Origin: Lentimicrobiaceae bacterium
GTDB lineage: Bacteria > Bacteroidota > Bacteroidia > Bacteroidales > Lentimicrobiaceae
NCBI GenBank assembly: GCA_020636745.1
Contig: JACJXH010000001.1
Span: 372,001 to 436,000 of the forward strand
Reading direction: 5' to 3'
Length of the DNA: 64,000 bases
How positions within the stretch are numbered: position 1 is the first letter of the stretch; each line of letters opens with the position of its first letter. A program made the translations under genes and the position numbers. Shown here one piece after another: positions 15,866 to 24,279 of this stretch. The notes below the pieces were generated by a model. It made no database searches, was not told the origin of the DNA, and saw only the letters and a list, made by a program, of their open reading frames with translations.

Positions 15866-15880
15866 TTTTTGTGTCAAAAA
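15866..15880. promoter_or_regulatory. Palindromic element TTTTTG-TGT-CAAAAA, copy 2
   Basis: Identical 15-bp inverted repeat to 15218-15232, here between the sigma stop (15842) and the anti-sigma ATG (15887). It ends 6 bp before the ATG, so it also sits where the ribosome would bind. Confidence 0.4.
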
Positions 15881-15886
15881 AGCAAA

Positions 15887-16396
15887 ATGAACCTCATGAA
15901 ATGCAACGACGCTCATCTTTTGATTATCGATCAACTCAGGAAAAGCAGGTGTGAAGAACTTTCACCCGCTTTAAAGGAACACCTGAGCTCTTGTAAGTCA
16001 TGCAGCACATTTTATACGCAATTTGCTGCAGATGTCAGTAATTTTTCATCAGGGTATCGAAATACAAATGATGCTGAATTCTATAATAAACTGCTATTGC
16101 GTAGCCGTGAAAAAAGAACTGAGGTTTCGGCTGCGGCTAAACCGAAAGTAAAATATCTTCAATTGACTTCTGCTGTTACTGCCGCCGCTGCCGCTATTTT
16201 TGCAGGAGTGTGGCTGGGCGGGCAATTGTTGACTTTTGCTTCAGGACCATCTGCTGAGTCAATTGCCGGAAATCAGGAGCTGTCATCCAGAACCAGCATG
16301 TTGCAATCCTTTGCTGAGGATATTCACTTAACCAGCAGCTCTGAATTATTTCTTGAAAATTACCTTGCTGAAAACGAAACTGAATCAATGCCATGA
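15887..16396 (+). CDS. Anti-sigma factor with zinc-finger-like N-terminus
   Basis: Membrane protein that probably holds the upstream ECF sigma factor. From ATG 15887 it has 169 residues (the frame extends six codons further to a TTG, which would overlap the palindrome). The N-terminal domain has H-x3-C-x2-C (H32, C36, C39 in EHLSSCKSC), the usual ZAS/zf-HC2 signature. An Ala-rich helix (about 95-118, TAAAAAIFAGVWLGGQLL) crosses the membrane and a short Ser/Glu-rich tail lies outside. Its stop overlaps the start of the next gene (ATGA at 16393-16396), showing translational coupling. Confidence 0.82.
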   Translation: MNLMKCNDAHLLIIDQLRKSRCEELSPALKEHLSSCKSCSTFYTQFAADVSNFSSGYRNTNDAEFYNKLLLRSREKRTEVSAAAKPKVKYLQLTSAVTAAAAAIFAGVWLGGQLLTFASGPSAESIAGNQELSSRTSMLQSFAEDIHLTSSSELFLENYLAENETESMP

Positions 16397-16935
16397 CCCC
16401 AACTAAAACAAGGATTTTTATTTTTACTATTGTTGTGCTGACCATTATTAACCTGGCTGCAGTAACTACTGTAATATATAAAATAAGACACAACAATTTC
16501 AGTCCTTACAGAAGCGAACTTCCGGTTCCGTCTGATTCACTGGCAGAGCCACCCGGTCCCTCCTTTTTTATCAAAGAAATGGATTTTAATCCTGAACAAG
16601 AGAAGCTTTTTAGGGAGGCTCGTGAGGATTTCAGGGAGGTTTCAAAACCTTTGTTTTTGCAAATGAATAAAGTAAATACAGCCATTATTGATGAAGTGAC
16701 CAATCCGGCAACAGATACAGTGGCACTCAGGCAGTTGTGCAATCAGGCCGGGAATTTGCAGGCGAGAATAAAAATGAATACTGCTTTGCATCTGAAAAAA
16801 ATAAGCAACATTGCAGGCCCCGATAAACAAGATCACCTGAGTTATTTTTACAGAGAAATGATTTCACGCGACAGCGGACCTAATGATAAAGGCCGGCAGC
16901 ACAGATACAGGCATGGCCGGAACAACCGCAACTAA
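16393..16935 (+). CDS. Membrane-anchored Spy/ZraP-like periplasmic sensor
   Basis: Protein of 180 residues with an N-terminal membrane anchor (FIFTIVVLTIINLAAVTTVIY) and a helical periplasmic part: FNPEQEKLFREAREDFREVSK, then a long helix and a basic tail (GRQHRYRHGRNNRN). The pattern fits the heavy-metal-resistance/Spy-CpxP-ZraP group, which shields or senses periplasmic stress. The start overlaps the anti-sigma stop by 4 bp, so it belongs to the same operon. Its exact ligand is not known; His and Arg in the tail might bind metal or acidic partners. Confidence 0.7.
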   Translation: MTPTKTRIFIFTIVVLTIINLAAVTTVIYKIRHNNFSPYRSELPVPSDSLAEPPGPSFFIKEMDFNPEQEKLFREAREDFREVSKPLFLQMNKVNTAIIDEVTNPATDTVALRQLCNQAGNLQARIKMNTALHLKKISNIAGPDKQDHLSYFYREMISRDSGPNDKGRQHRYRHGRNNRN

Positions 16936-16974
16936 TCAAGCAAAATTTCCTTATTAACCATAAATTTTAATCTT

Positions 16975-17517
16975 ATGAAAACTACAAGAATTAAACTACT
17001 GACCATCCTCACTGGCATACTGATGATTGGGCTATTGCCAGCAACGTCGAATGCACAAAGACCATGTCGTGGTAACGGACCTGGATATGGCCAGGGAAGA
17101 GGCGATTGTATCGCTGCCATTCCATCATTGACTGATGAGCAGAAAACAGCTATTGAGCAATTAAGGATTGCCCACATCAAAAAGGCAGATTTATTACGTG
17201 CAGAAATCGGCGAAAAACAGGCCAGATTAAATACCTTGCGTTTGAGCGAACCTGCTGACGAAAAAGCCATTGATCGTACAATTGATGAGATTTCAAAGTT
17301 ACGTGGCGATTTGATGAAAGCCCGCGAAAATCATCAGCGGCAAATCAAGAATCTTTTGACGGATGAACAAAAAAGCTATTTCGATGCTAAGTCCGGCAGA
17401 GGCAGAGGAGGTAAAGGATATGGCCCGAATGCCGATAAACCTGGCAGACCTGACAGACCAGGCAGAGGTAATGGCCGTCATTACAGAAATGGTGGAAATT
17501 GTCCATATGCTGGATAA
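16975..17517 (+). CDS. Secreted Spy/ZraP-like protein
   Basis: Exported protein of 180 residues. Signal peptide MKTTRIKLLTILTGILMIGLLP with cut near SNA-QR. The mature part has two LTxxQ-like motifs (SLTDEQKTAIEQLRI and LLTDEQKSYFDAK) joined by a helical hairpin, the mark of the Spy/CpxP/ZraP family. Both ends of the mature protein are rich in Gly, Arg and Pro with a Cys pair (RPCRGNG...GDC and NCPYAG). It follows the membrane-anchored relative by 39 bp and is probably the last gene of the sigma operon, ended by the strong terminator at 17562. Confidence 0.78.
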   Translation: MKTTRIKLLTILTGILMIGLLPATSNAQRPCRGNGPGYGQGRGDCIAAIPSLTDEQKTAIEQLRIAHIKKADLLRAEIGEKQARLNTLRLSEPADEKAIDRTIDEISKLRGDLMKARENHQRQIKNLLTDEQKSYFDAKSGRGRGGKGYGPNADKPGRPDRPGRGNGRHYRNGGNCPYAG

Positions 17518-17561
17518 TGTTGATGAAGTTTTTTGATTGCTGTTTTTCTAATTGATTTAAT

Positions 17562-17614
17562 AAAACAAACTGCCCTGCTTCTGGCTAGCATCCTGAGGCA
17601 GGGCAGTTTGTTTT
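17562..17614 (+). terminator. Strong terminator after the sigma-factor operon
   Basis: Seventeen-bp stem AAAACAAACTGCCCTGC (17562-17578) with its exact complement (17598-17614), 19-nt loop, T-rich end. It works in both directions in principle. Confidence 0.88.
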
Positions 17615-17799
17615 TGCAATTATCTCTAATACAGGTATATATTCCCTTTAGTTTTTTCATTATAGCTTAACTAATCTCATCACATATTTTTATTGACGAA
17701 ACTTTATAACCACCGGGAACTTCCCCCTGTCAATTCGTCAAGAAAAGGATGAATGGTATGTTTATTGTCACTGAGCTTTAAATTTTAATCTTAAAAACA

Positions 17800-18801
17800 A
17801 TGAACAGACAAATTATATTGAAATCGAGGCCCGTTGGAGTGCCTGGAATTGAGCACTTTGAGTTGAATGAAGTTTCGGTTGGTTCGCCGGGTGAAGGAGA
17901 ATTGTTATTGAAATCACTTTATGTTTCTGTAGATCCTTACATGAGAGGCAGGATGAGTGATGCAAAATCCTACATTCCTCCATTTGAGGTCGGAAAGCCT
18001 GTAAATGGAGGAGTAGTTGCCGAAGTCGTAGAAAGCCGGCATCCCGATTTTGCTGTCGGAGATGCGGTCATAGGGCAGTTGGCATGGCAGGAAATTCAGA
18101 TTGCGAAAGCCGATACCGTCAGGCTGATCGATAAAACATCCGTGCCATTGAGTTATTACCTGGGTATCCTGGGAATGCCCGGGTTGACTGCTTATTTTGG
18201 ACTGCTGGATATAGGAATGCCAGTAGCGGGAGAAACTGTCGTAGTTTCTGGAGCAGCTGGTGCTGTGGGGATGATTGTAAGCCAGATTGCCCGCATTAAA
18301 GGGTGCAGGGTTGTGGGTATTGCTGGCAGTGATGAAAAGGTTAATTATCTGAAAACTGAAATAGGACTGGATGAAGTTCTCAATTATAAAACAGAAAATG
18401 ATTTGAATTCAGCCATTGCCCGTGCATGCCCCAAAGGTGTGGATATTTATTTTGACAATGTTGGGGGTGAAATCTCAGATGCAGTTATAACCAATATTAA
18501 TAAAGGAGCCCGTATTATTCTTTGCGGACAGATTTCGCTTTATAATAGCAGGGAAACACCGGTTGGCCCGCGTATTCAAACAACATTGCTTAAAAAGAGT
18601 GCGTTGATGAAAGGTTTTATTGTGTCTGATTATTCGGACAGATTCAGCGAAGGAATAAAACAGCTGGCACAATGGATTAAAGAAGGCCAACTGAAGTCAC
18701 AGGAAACAATACTGCATGGATTTGAATCATTGCCAGAAGCTTTTATCGGTCTTTTTCAAGGAAAAAATACCGGGAAGTATCTTGTGGAAACCCGCAAATA
18801 A
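17800..18801 (+). CDS. NADP-dependent alkenal/one oxidoreductase (CurA/LTB4DH-like MDR)
   Basis: Zinc-independent medium-chain reductase of 333 residues that typically reduces the double bond of reactive enones or alkenals with NADPH. Visible signs: LYVSVDPYMRGRMSD (about 43-57), the Rossmann stretch VVVSGAAGAVGMIVSQIAR, GSDEKVNYL after it, and the YFDNVGGEISDAV motif, all as in CurA/YfmJ. Start ATG 17800. A YqhD-like alcohol dehydrogenase follows by 88 bp and may handle the aldehyde side of the same compounds; this is inference from the neighbourhood. Confidence 0.9.
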   Translation: MNRQIILKSRPVGVPGIEHFELNEVSVGSPGEGELLLKSLYVSVDPYMRGRMSDAKSYIPPFEVGKPVNGGVVAEVVESRHPDFAVGDAVIGQLAWQEIQIAKADTVRLIDKTSVPLSYYLGILGMPGLTAYFGLLDIGMPVAGETVVVSGAAGAVGMIVSQIARIKGCRVVGIAGSDEKVNYLKTEIGLDEVLNYKTENDLNSAIARACPKGVDIYFDNVGGEISDAVITNINKGARIILCGQISLYNSRETPVGPRIQTTLLKKSALMKGFIVSDYSDRFSEGIKQLAQWIKEGQLKSQETILHGFESLPEAFIGLFQGKNTGKYLVETRK

Positions 18802-18889
18802 GCAGTAATCTCTTTTTTGTTATTGTTTTTGCGACCATTTTAATTTCTAATTGTTAAGAACGATTAAATCAATATTAAAAACAGAAATC

Positions 18890-20050
18890 ATGAACAATTT
18901 TAATTTTTATAACCCTGTAAAAATACTTTTTGGGAAGGGTAAAATTCAGGAACTTGGAAAAAACATTCCTGAAAATGCAAGAATTTTAATGACCTACGGT
19001 GGTGGCAGTATTCATAAAAATGGAGTGTATGAGCAGGTAACTGCCGCTTTAAAGGGGCATGAAGTGGTTGAGTTTGGAGGCATAGAGCCTAATCCCAGAT
19101 ATGAAACACTGATGAAAGCCGTAGAAATCGTCCGATCGCAGAATATTAACTTCCTGCTTGCTGTTGGAGGTGGTTCGGTGCTTGACGGGACTAAGTTTAT
19201 TGCTGCAGCAGCAAATTATCAGGGCGAATTTGCCTGGGATATTGCTGCTAAACAAATACAGGTTAAGGAGGCTTTGCCATTGGGAGCTGTGCTGACATTG
19301 GCTGCAACCGGCTCAGAAATGAATAGTGGAGGTGTTGTAACGCGCGAAGCCACACAGGAAAAGTTTGCCTTTGGCTCGCCGGTGTTGTTTCCTAAGTTTT
19401 CAATTCTTGATCCTTCTATTACATTTAGTCTTCCGCAACGCCAGGTTGCCAATGGTATTGTTGATGCTTATGTACATGTTATTGAGCAATATCTGACATA
19501 TCCGGTGAACTCTCCTGTTCAGGACCGCTTTGCTGAAGGCATACTGCTTACTTTAATTGAAGAAGGTTTAAAAGCCGTAAATAATACTGAGCCTGATTAT
19601 GAAAACCGCGCTAATTTGATGTGGGCTGCCACAATGGCATTAAATGGATTGCTGTCAACCGGCGTTCGGACCGATTGGGCAACTCATATGATTGGTCATG
19701 AGCTTACAGCTTTTCATGGCATAGATCATGCTGTTACGCTGGCAATTGTACTTCCAGGACTGATGAGGTTAATGAAAGATAAACGCCGCGAAAAATTGCT
19801 GCAGTACGGTACCCGTGTATGGAATATTACTGAAGGCACTGACGAAGAACGAATTGAGCTTACGATTCAACGTACTGAAGAATTTTTCAGGCAGGTAGGA
19901 ATAGAAACCCGCCTGCATAATCATCAGGTAGGGCAGGAGACCATCAACCGTATTGTTGAAAGGTTTACCAGCAGAGGAATGCGTGCAGTAGGCGCCCAGC
20001 AGGATGTAAGTATTCCTGATGTTGGCGTAATTCTTCAATCACAATTGTAG
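18890..20050 (+). CDS. Iron-containing alcohol dehydrogenase (YqhD/BDH-like)
   Basis: NADP(H)-dependent group III alcohol dehydrogenase that reduces short aldehydes. From ATG 18890 it has 386 residues; the longer frame from a TTG at 18851 is not needed. Visible signs: PVKILFGKGKIQELG at the N-terminus, AVGGGSVLDGTKFIA (nucleotide binding), and the metal ligands spread through DAYVHVIEQYLT, GHELTAFHGIDHAVTLAI and nearby. The layout fits YqhD of E. coli. It follows the CurA-like gene on the same strand and is ended by a terminator. Confidence 0.92.
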   Translation: MNNFNFYNPVKILFGKGKIQELGKNIPENARILMTYGGGSIHKNGVYEQVTAALKGHEVVEFGGIEPNPRYETLMKAVEIVRSQNINFLLAVGGGSVLDGTKFIAAAANYQGEFAWDIAAKQIQVKEALPLGAVLTLAATGSEMNSGGVVTREATQEKFAFGSPVLFPKFSILDPSITFSLPQRQVANGIVDAYVHVIEQYLTYPVNSPVQDRFAEGILLTLIEEGLKAVNNTEPDYENRANLMWAATMALNGLLSTGVRTDWATHMIGHELTAFHGIDHAVTLAIVLPGLMRLMKDKRREKLLQYGTRVWNITEGTDEERIELTIQRTEEFFRQVGIETRLHNHQVGQETINRIVERFTSRGMRAVGAQQDVSIPDVGVILQSQL

Positions 20051-20108
20051 TCATTGGTCTTAAGCTTTTTTGTGGTTAATTCATAGCAACCACAATGTTT
20101 TATTTTGC

Positions 20109-20150
20109 AAAAAGCCGGTTTATCTCATCATGAGAAAACCGGCTTTTTTT
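20109..20150 (+). terminator. Terminator after the alcohol dehydrogenase gene
   Basis: Stem AAAAAGCCGGTTT (20109-20121) with AAACCGGCTTTTT (20136-20148), inner self-pairing loop, ending in a run of T. Confidence 0.88.
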
Positions 20151-20209
20151 AATGATTGTTTTTGAGTTATTTGCTGTGTGGCGATTATAATACTTCAGTT
20201 TTCAAATTC

Positions 20210-21412
20210 TCAATTTACCGCAGGCGTAAACTTTTTTATCCAAAGCAGATAAAATGCAGCAATCAATACGCCGCTTCCGGAAACAAAAAACATGGCAGAT
20301 GGCCCGAAATTGTACCAGATTAATCCTGCAAGGGTACTGGCAAGCATGGTACAAATACTGGCCAGTGCGTTATAAAATCCCAAGGCCGTTGCTGTATCTT
20401 CTTTGCGACAGATATTTGTAATCAGCGCTTTGGATACACCTTCACTGGCAGCTGCATAAATGCCGTAAAGTAAGAATAGCAGGCCATAATGCCAAAGTTG
20501 TGCCGCGATTCCCATTCCAAGATAAACAATAGCGAAAACGACCAGTCCGCTGACCAGTGTGCGGTGGAGGCCAAATTTATCGGCAATTACACCCACTGGA
20601 TAAGCAACCAGCGCATAAATCAAATTGTAAAAAATGTAAAAACCAATCATAAGGGTATCGCTCATGCCACTTTCTTTAAGCCCAAGCAGCAAAAAGGCGT
20701 CGGAACTGTTGAAGAGCGTGAAAAACAGCAGTCCGCCTATCAGGAGCTTGTATTGTTTGCTGGCGACATGCCTGTAAGAAAGGAAACTAAAGAAGCCTGG
20801 TTTTGAATTAATATTAGTTTTTTGTGGTTTTTCGTGAATCAAAAATGTAATGATTACAGCTATCAACCCCGGGATAAAAGCAATTACAAACAACCATTTG
20901 TATTCACCAGGCCAAATGCTTAAATAAATCAATGCAAGTATGGGGCCTATAGCTGCGCCCAAGGTGTCAAACGCACGATGAAATCCGAATACACGGCCTT
21001 TATTTTCGGGGGTGGTTTCGTCGCTCAGCAGGGCATCGCGGGCGCTGGTGCGGATACCTTTTCCAAGCTTGTCTGTTGTACGCGCTGAGAAAATCCACCA
21101 TGGCCATGTAAAAGCAGCCATCATAGGTTTGGAGATGGCACTCAGTAAATATCCGAATCGTACAAAGGGCATACGCACGCCTTTTTTATCAGAAAGATGC
21201 CCGAAATAACCTTTACTTAACCCTGCTGTTGCTTCCGCAAATCCTTCAAGCAGTCCGATGAGTACCACCGAAAAGCCAATAGACCTTAAGAAAACAGGCA
21301 TAACAGGATATAACATTTCGCTCCCAATATCGTTGAAAAAACTGACGAGGGAGACAAGAAGTATACTGCGTGTAATAATACCGTTGGTCTTGAATCGATT
21401 TAGAATAGACAT
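20210..21412 (-). CDS. Major facilitator superfamily transporter
   Basis: Inner-membrane transporter of 400 residues with about 12 hydrophobic segments. The first loop carries the MFS signature in changed form (GYFGHLSDKKGVRMPFVRFGYLL), and RTTDKLGKGIRTSARDALLSD is a motif known from a bacterial MFS group near the tetracycline/efflux branch. Start ATG 21412. The substrate cannot be told. It is convergent with the alcohol dehydrogenase and divergent from the hybrid kinase (196-bp gap). Confidence 0.88.
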   Translation of the reverse strand: MSILNRFKTNGIITRSILLVSLVSFFNDIGSEMLYPVMPVFLRSIGFSVVLIGLLEGFAEATAGLSKGYFGHLSDKKGVRMPFVRFGYLLSAISKPMMAAFTWPWWIFSARTTDKLGKGIRTSARDALLSDETTPENKGRVFGFHRAFDTLGAAIGPILALIYLSIWPGEYKWLFVIAFIPGLIAVIITFLIHEKPQKTNINSKPGFFSFLSYRHVASKQYKLLIGGLLFFTLFNSSDAFLLLGLKESGMSDTLMIGFYIFYNLIYALVAYPVGVIADKFGLHRTLVSGLVVFAIVYLGMGIAAQLWHYGLLFLLYGIYAAASEGVSKALITNICRKEDTATALGFYNALASICTMLASTLAGLIWYNFGPSAMFFVSGSGVLIAAFYLLWIKKFTPAVN

Positions 21413-21608
21413 ACAAAATGGAGTTAGCCCTGCAAATATCGGGAGTTAAATGATTCCGGCAGACTAACCTGATGATAAAAAGTGAAACGCGTTGAAGAAC
21501 GGGGATGTTTTGCATGATTGAAGGTTAAACTTAAACAGTTTTAACGTGTTATATAAGAACATTTTGTTCAAATAATGTTTGTTCTGACAGGGAATCCAAA
21601 TAGTTTAT

Positions 21609-24200
21609 ATGACACTATTGCGTAAATGGGGGCTTCAATTTAAAGTGCTACTGGTATTTGCCATTGCTATTCTGGCTGTTGTATCGGCCGGATATATTGT
21701 CAGGCAAAATACTAAAACGCTGCGTCATACACTCGAAACACTTTCCCAACCTGATACTGAGTTGCATACACTGCGCAACCTGCTCTCAAATTTGTCGGCA
21801 GCTGAGAATGCCATCAGGATATATGCGCTGACCAATGATGCTGCATATTTTGATGAGTACACTTTTTTGATTGAAAATGTTGCAAAGAATCTGGATTCGT
21901 TGACAGTAATAGCCTGGGGAGACGAAAACAGGATGGCCAGACTCGACAGTGTTTCAAATTTACTTGTTCAGCGGCAGGAAATGATCAATGCTTATCTTAT
22001 CTATAAATCGAAACGTGAGCGTTTTGATTTTGCTGAGAAAGCTATCAGGCAGATAAAATCAGGCCCATTAGACACCATCCCCAACCGATTACGTACATCT
22101 ACCCGTGTGATTACTGTGTTTGATACGATAAGACCAGAACCCCTTCCTGTGCCTGAACCAGAACAAAAGCCGCGAGGCCTGTTTGGAAGTAAACGAAAGA
22201 AAACTTCATCGAAAAAGAATGCGCAGCCGCAAGAAATTACCGATACCAGGCCTTTGGTTTTGTCAACCACACGTGTGATTACAGATACAGCTTTAATCAG
22301 GCCGAGCGACTCTCTGATTCTTACAAATGTTCAAAAAGCTTTATCAAATGTCAGGAAACTTGACCTGGCTACATATAAAGGCTTACAGGAGCAGGAGTTG
22401 AATATGTTGCGTAATAGTTCACTCATTATTGATCAGGTAACCCGCATTTTCAGGCAACTGGAAATGACCAAAACCTTACTGGCTGAACGCAGAGCAAAAT
22501 TGGCCAGCGAAGAGGCTAACCGATCTGTGTTGGTTATTGGTGCCATCGGATTTGTGTCCCTGGTGCTGATTCTGTTTTTTCTGGTGTTGATTTTGAGTAA
22601 TATACGTAAGAGTAATAAATATAAGCAGGAACTTATAAAAGCCAATCTTGAAACGCTTGAAATGGCCAAAGTTAAGGAAGAGTTTCTGGCAAATATGAGT
22701 CATGAAATCAGGACACCTCTCAATGCCATTATCGGGTTCTCTGAACAGCTGACCAATACCCAGCTGAATCAAGTGCAGCAGGAGTATCTTGGAGCAGTAA
22801 GAAGATCTTCAAGGCATTTACTTGAAACTGTAAACGATATTCTTGATTTGTCGCGTTTGGGCGCAGGCAAACTACAATTGGAAAAAATCCCTTTCAGGCT
22901 TCAGGATGTACTGGAAGATGTACTGATTACATTTAAGCTTACGGCTGCTGAAAAAGGAATTGAGTTTGAGGCTTCCTGTAAGACAGGAGAGCATGTTGTA
23001 CTTGAAGGTGACCCGCTCAGGTTTCGCCAGATACTTTATAATCTTTTGAGCAATGCAATGAAGTTTACTGAGCACGGAGGTGTAAAAGTTGAGTGTGATC
23101 TTGAAAACCAGGGAAATTCATATAAAACTATCATCAAAGTGATAGATTCAGGCATTGGCATTCAACCCGACAGGCTTCATGATATTTTTGAAGACTTTCG
23201 TCAGGCCGACTCCTCTTCAGCCCGGCGTTTTGGTGGCTCTGGTCTTGGACTTGCCATTAGCCGGCGTCTGGCCAGGCTTCAGCATGGAGATATAACGGTG
23301 GAGAGTACCCCCGGAATTGGTTCGGTTTTTACGCTCGAGTTGCCATTCGATTTATCAGAAAACGAACCGGCAGTAAATGAAATGCTGCAATTGCCTGGCG
23401 ATATCAACTTAACCGGTCGGCGACTTTTAGTTGTGGATGATGATGTTTTTAATATTTTGCTCGCACGCATAATTGCGGAGAATGCAGGTATGGTTGTTGA
23501 TGTGGCTGCCAATGGTCGTGAAGCCATAGAAATACTGGAATCTAATGAATATGATGTAGTTATGACTGATGTGCAGATGCCTGAAATCAGTGGAACTGAG
23601 CTGGTGAAACACGTCAGAGCTCATCATAATCAGGCTGTTTCGCTTGTTCCTGTAATTGCATTTACAGCTGCAAAAGTTGAACGTTATGACCCGGAATTTA
23701 TTGATGCCGGGTTTAATGAAGTATTGCAAAAGCCATTTAGTGAGTCTGATTTTCTTTCACGAATTGGATATTATGTAACAAATGCTATTCCTGTTGTTAA
23801 ATCCGGTGTGCTAAAGAAAGAAAAGGATGGCCAGCTTTATGATCTTACGCAGGCTGAGGTTTTTGCCGCCGGCAATCCAATACAAATGGCCAGTATTATC
23901 AGATCATTTATTCAAAGTTCAAACCTGACGGTTCAGGAGTTGTGGAATATGTGCGATGTTTCTGACTATCAGGGCATAAAAATGTTGGCCCATAAGCTGC
24001 TTACCGGATATGGTCATATGGGCGTATCGCAGGCTCTCCCGGTGCTCTCTCAACTTGAATCGCTGAATACCGAGTTGGTTCATCAGGAAGATATTAAATC
24101 ATTGCTGTTGAAAATTACGGCTTTGAATAATCGCCTTTATCCTCTGCTGGAGAATGAGTTGTTGCGCTTGTCGGCAAACGAAAAGAAATTGCCTTCATAA
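21609..24200 (+). CDS. Hybrid sensor histidine kinase with receiver and Hpt domains
   Basis: Membrane sensor kinase of 863 residues. Order: membrane helix (about 10-30), periplasmic helical region interrupted by a Pro/Lys-rich insert (about 175-210), second helix (about 306-330), HisKA with FLANMSHEIRTPLN (phospho-His about 365), HATPase with NLLSNAMKFT, DSGIGI and GGSGLGLAIS, receiver domain (about 600-720; DVQMPEISG), and a C-terminal Hpt domain with LAHKLLTGYGHMG. The internal phosphorelay needs an outside response regulator; the NtrC-type protein gene at 24280, convergent, is the nearest candidate. The signal is unknown. Confidence 0.92.
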   Translation: MTLLRKWGLQFKVLLVFAIAILAVVSAGYIVRQNTKTLRHTLETLSQPDTELHTLRNLLSNLSAAENAIRIYALTNDAAYFDEYTFLIENVAKNLDSLTVIAWGDENRMARLDSVSNLLVQRQEMINAYLIYKSKRERFDFAEKAIRQIKSGPLDTIPNRLRTSTRVITVFDTIRPEPLPVPEPEQKPRGLFGSKRKKTSSKKNAQPQEITDTRPLVLSTTRVITDTALIRPSDSLILTNVQKALSNVRKLDLATYKGLQEQELNMLRNSSLIIDQVTRIFRQLEMTKTLLAERRAKLASEEANRSVLVIGAIGFVSLVLILFFLVLILSNIRKSNKYKQELIKANLETLEMAKVKEEFLANMSHEIRTPLNAIIGFSEQLTNTQLNQVQQEYLGAVRRSSRHLLETVNDILDLSRLGAGKLQLEKIPFRLQDVLEDVLITFKLTAAEKGIEFEASCKTGEHVVLEGDPLRFRQILYNLLSNAMKFTEHGGVKVECDLENQGNSYKTIIKVIDSGIGIQPDRLHDIFEDFRQADSSSARRFGGSGLGLAISRRLARLQHGDITVESTPGIGSVFTLELPFDLSENEPAVNEMLQLPGDINLTGRRLLVVDDDVFNILLARIIAENAGMVVDVAANGREAIEILESNEYDVVMTDVQMPEISGTELVKHVRAHHNQAVSLVPVIAFTAAKVERYDPEFIDAGFNEVLQKPFSESDFLSRIGYYVTNAIPVVKSGVLKKEKDGQLYDLTQAEVFAAGNPIQMASIIRSFIQSSNLTVQELWNMCDVSDYQGIKMLAHKLLTGYGHMGVSQALPVLSQLESLNTELVHQEDIKSLLLKITALNNRLYPLLENELLRLSANEKKLPS

Positions 24201-24279
24201 ACTTTGCTATCGTGTTTGTAGTAACTTAAGTTGAGCGTCGTCAGATACAACCTGTAATTGCCATGCACCATACATTCGT

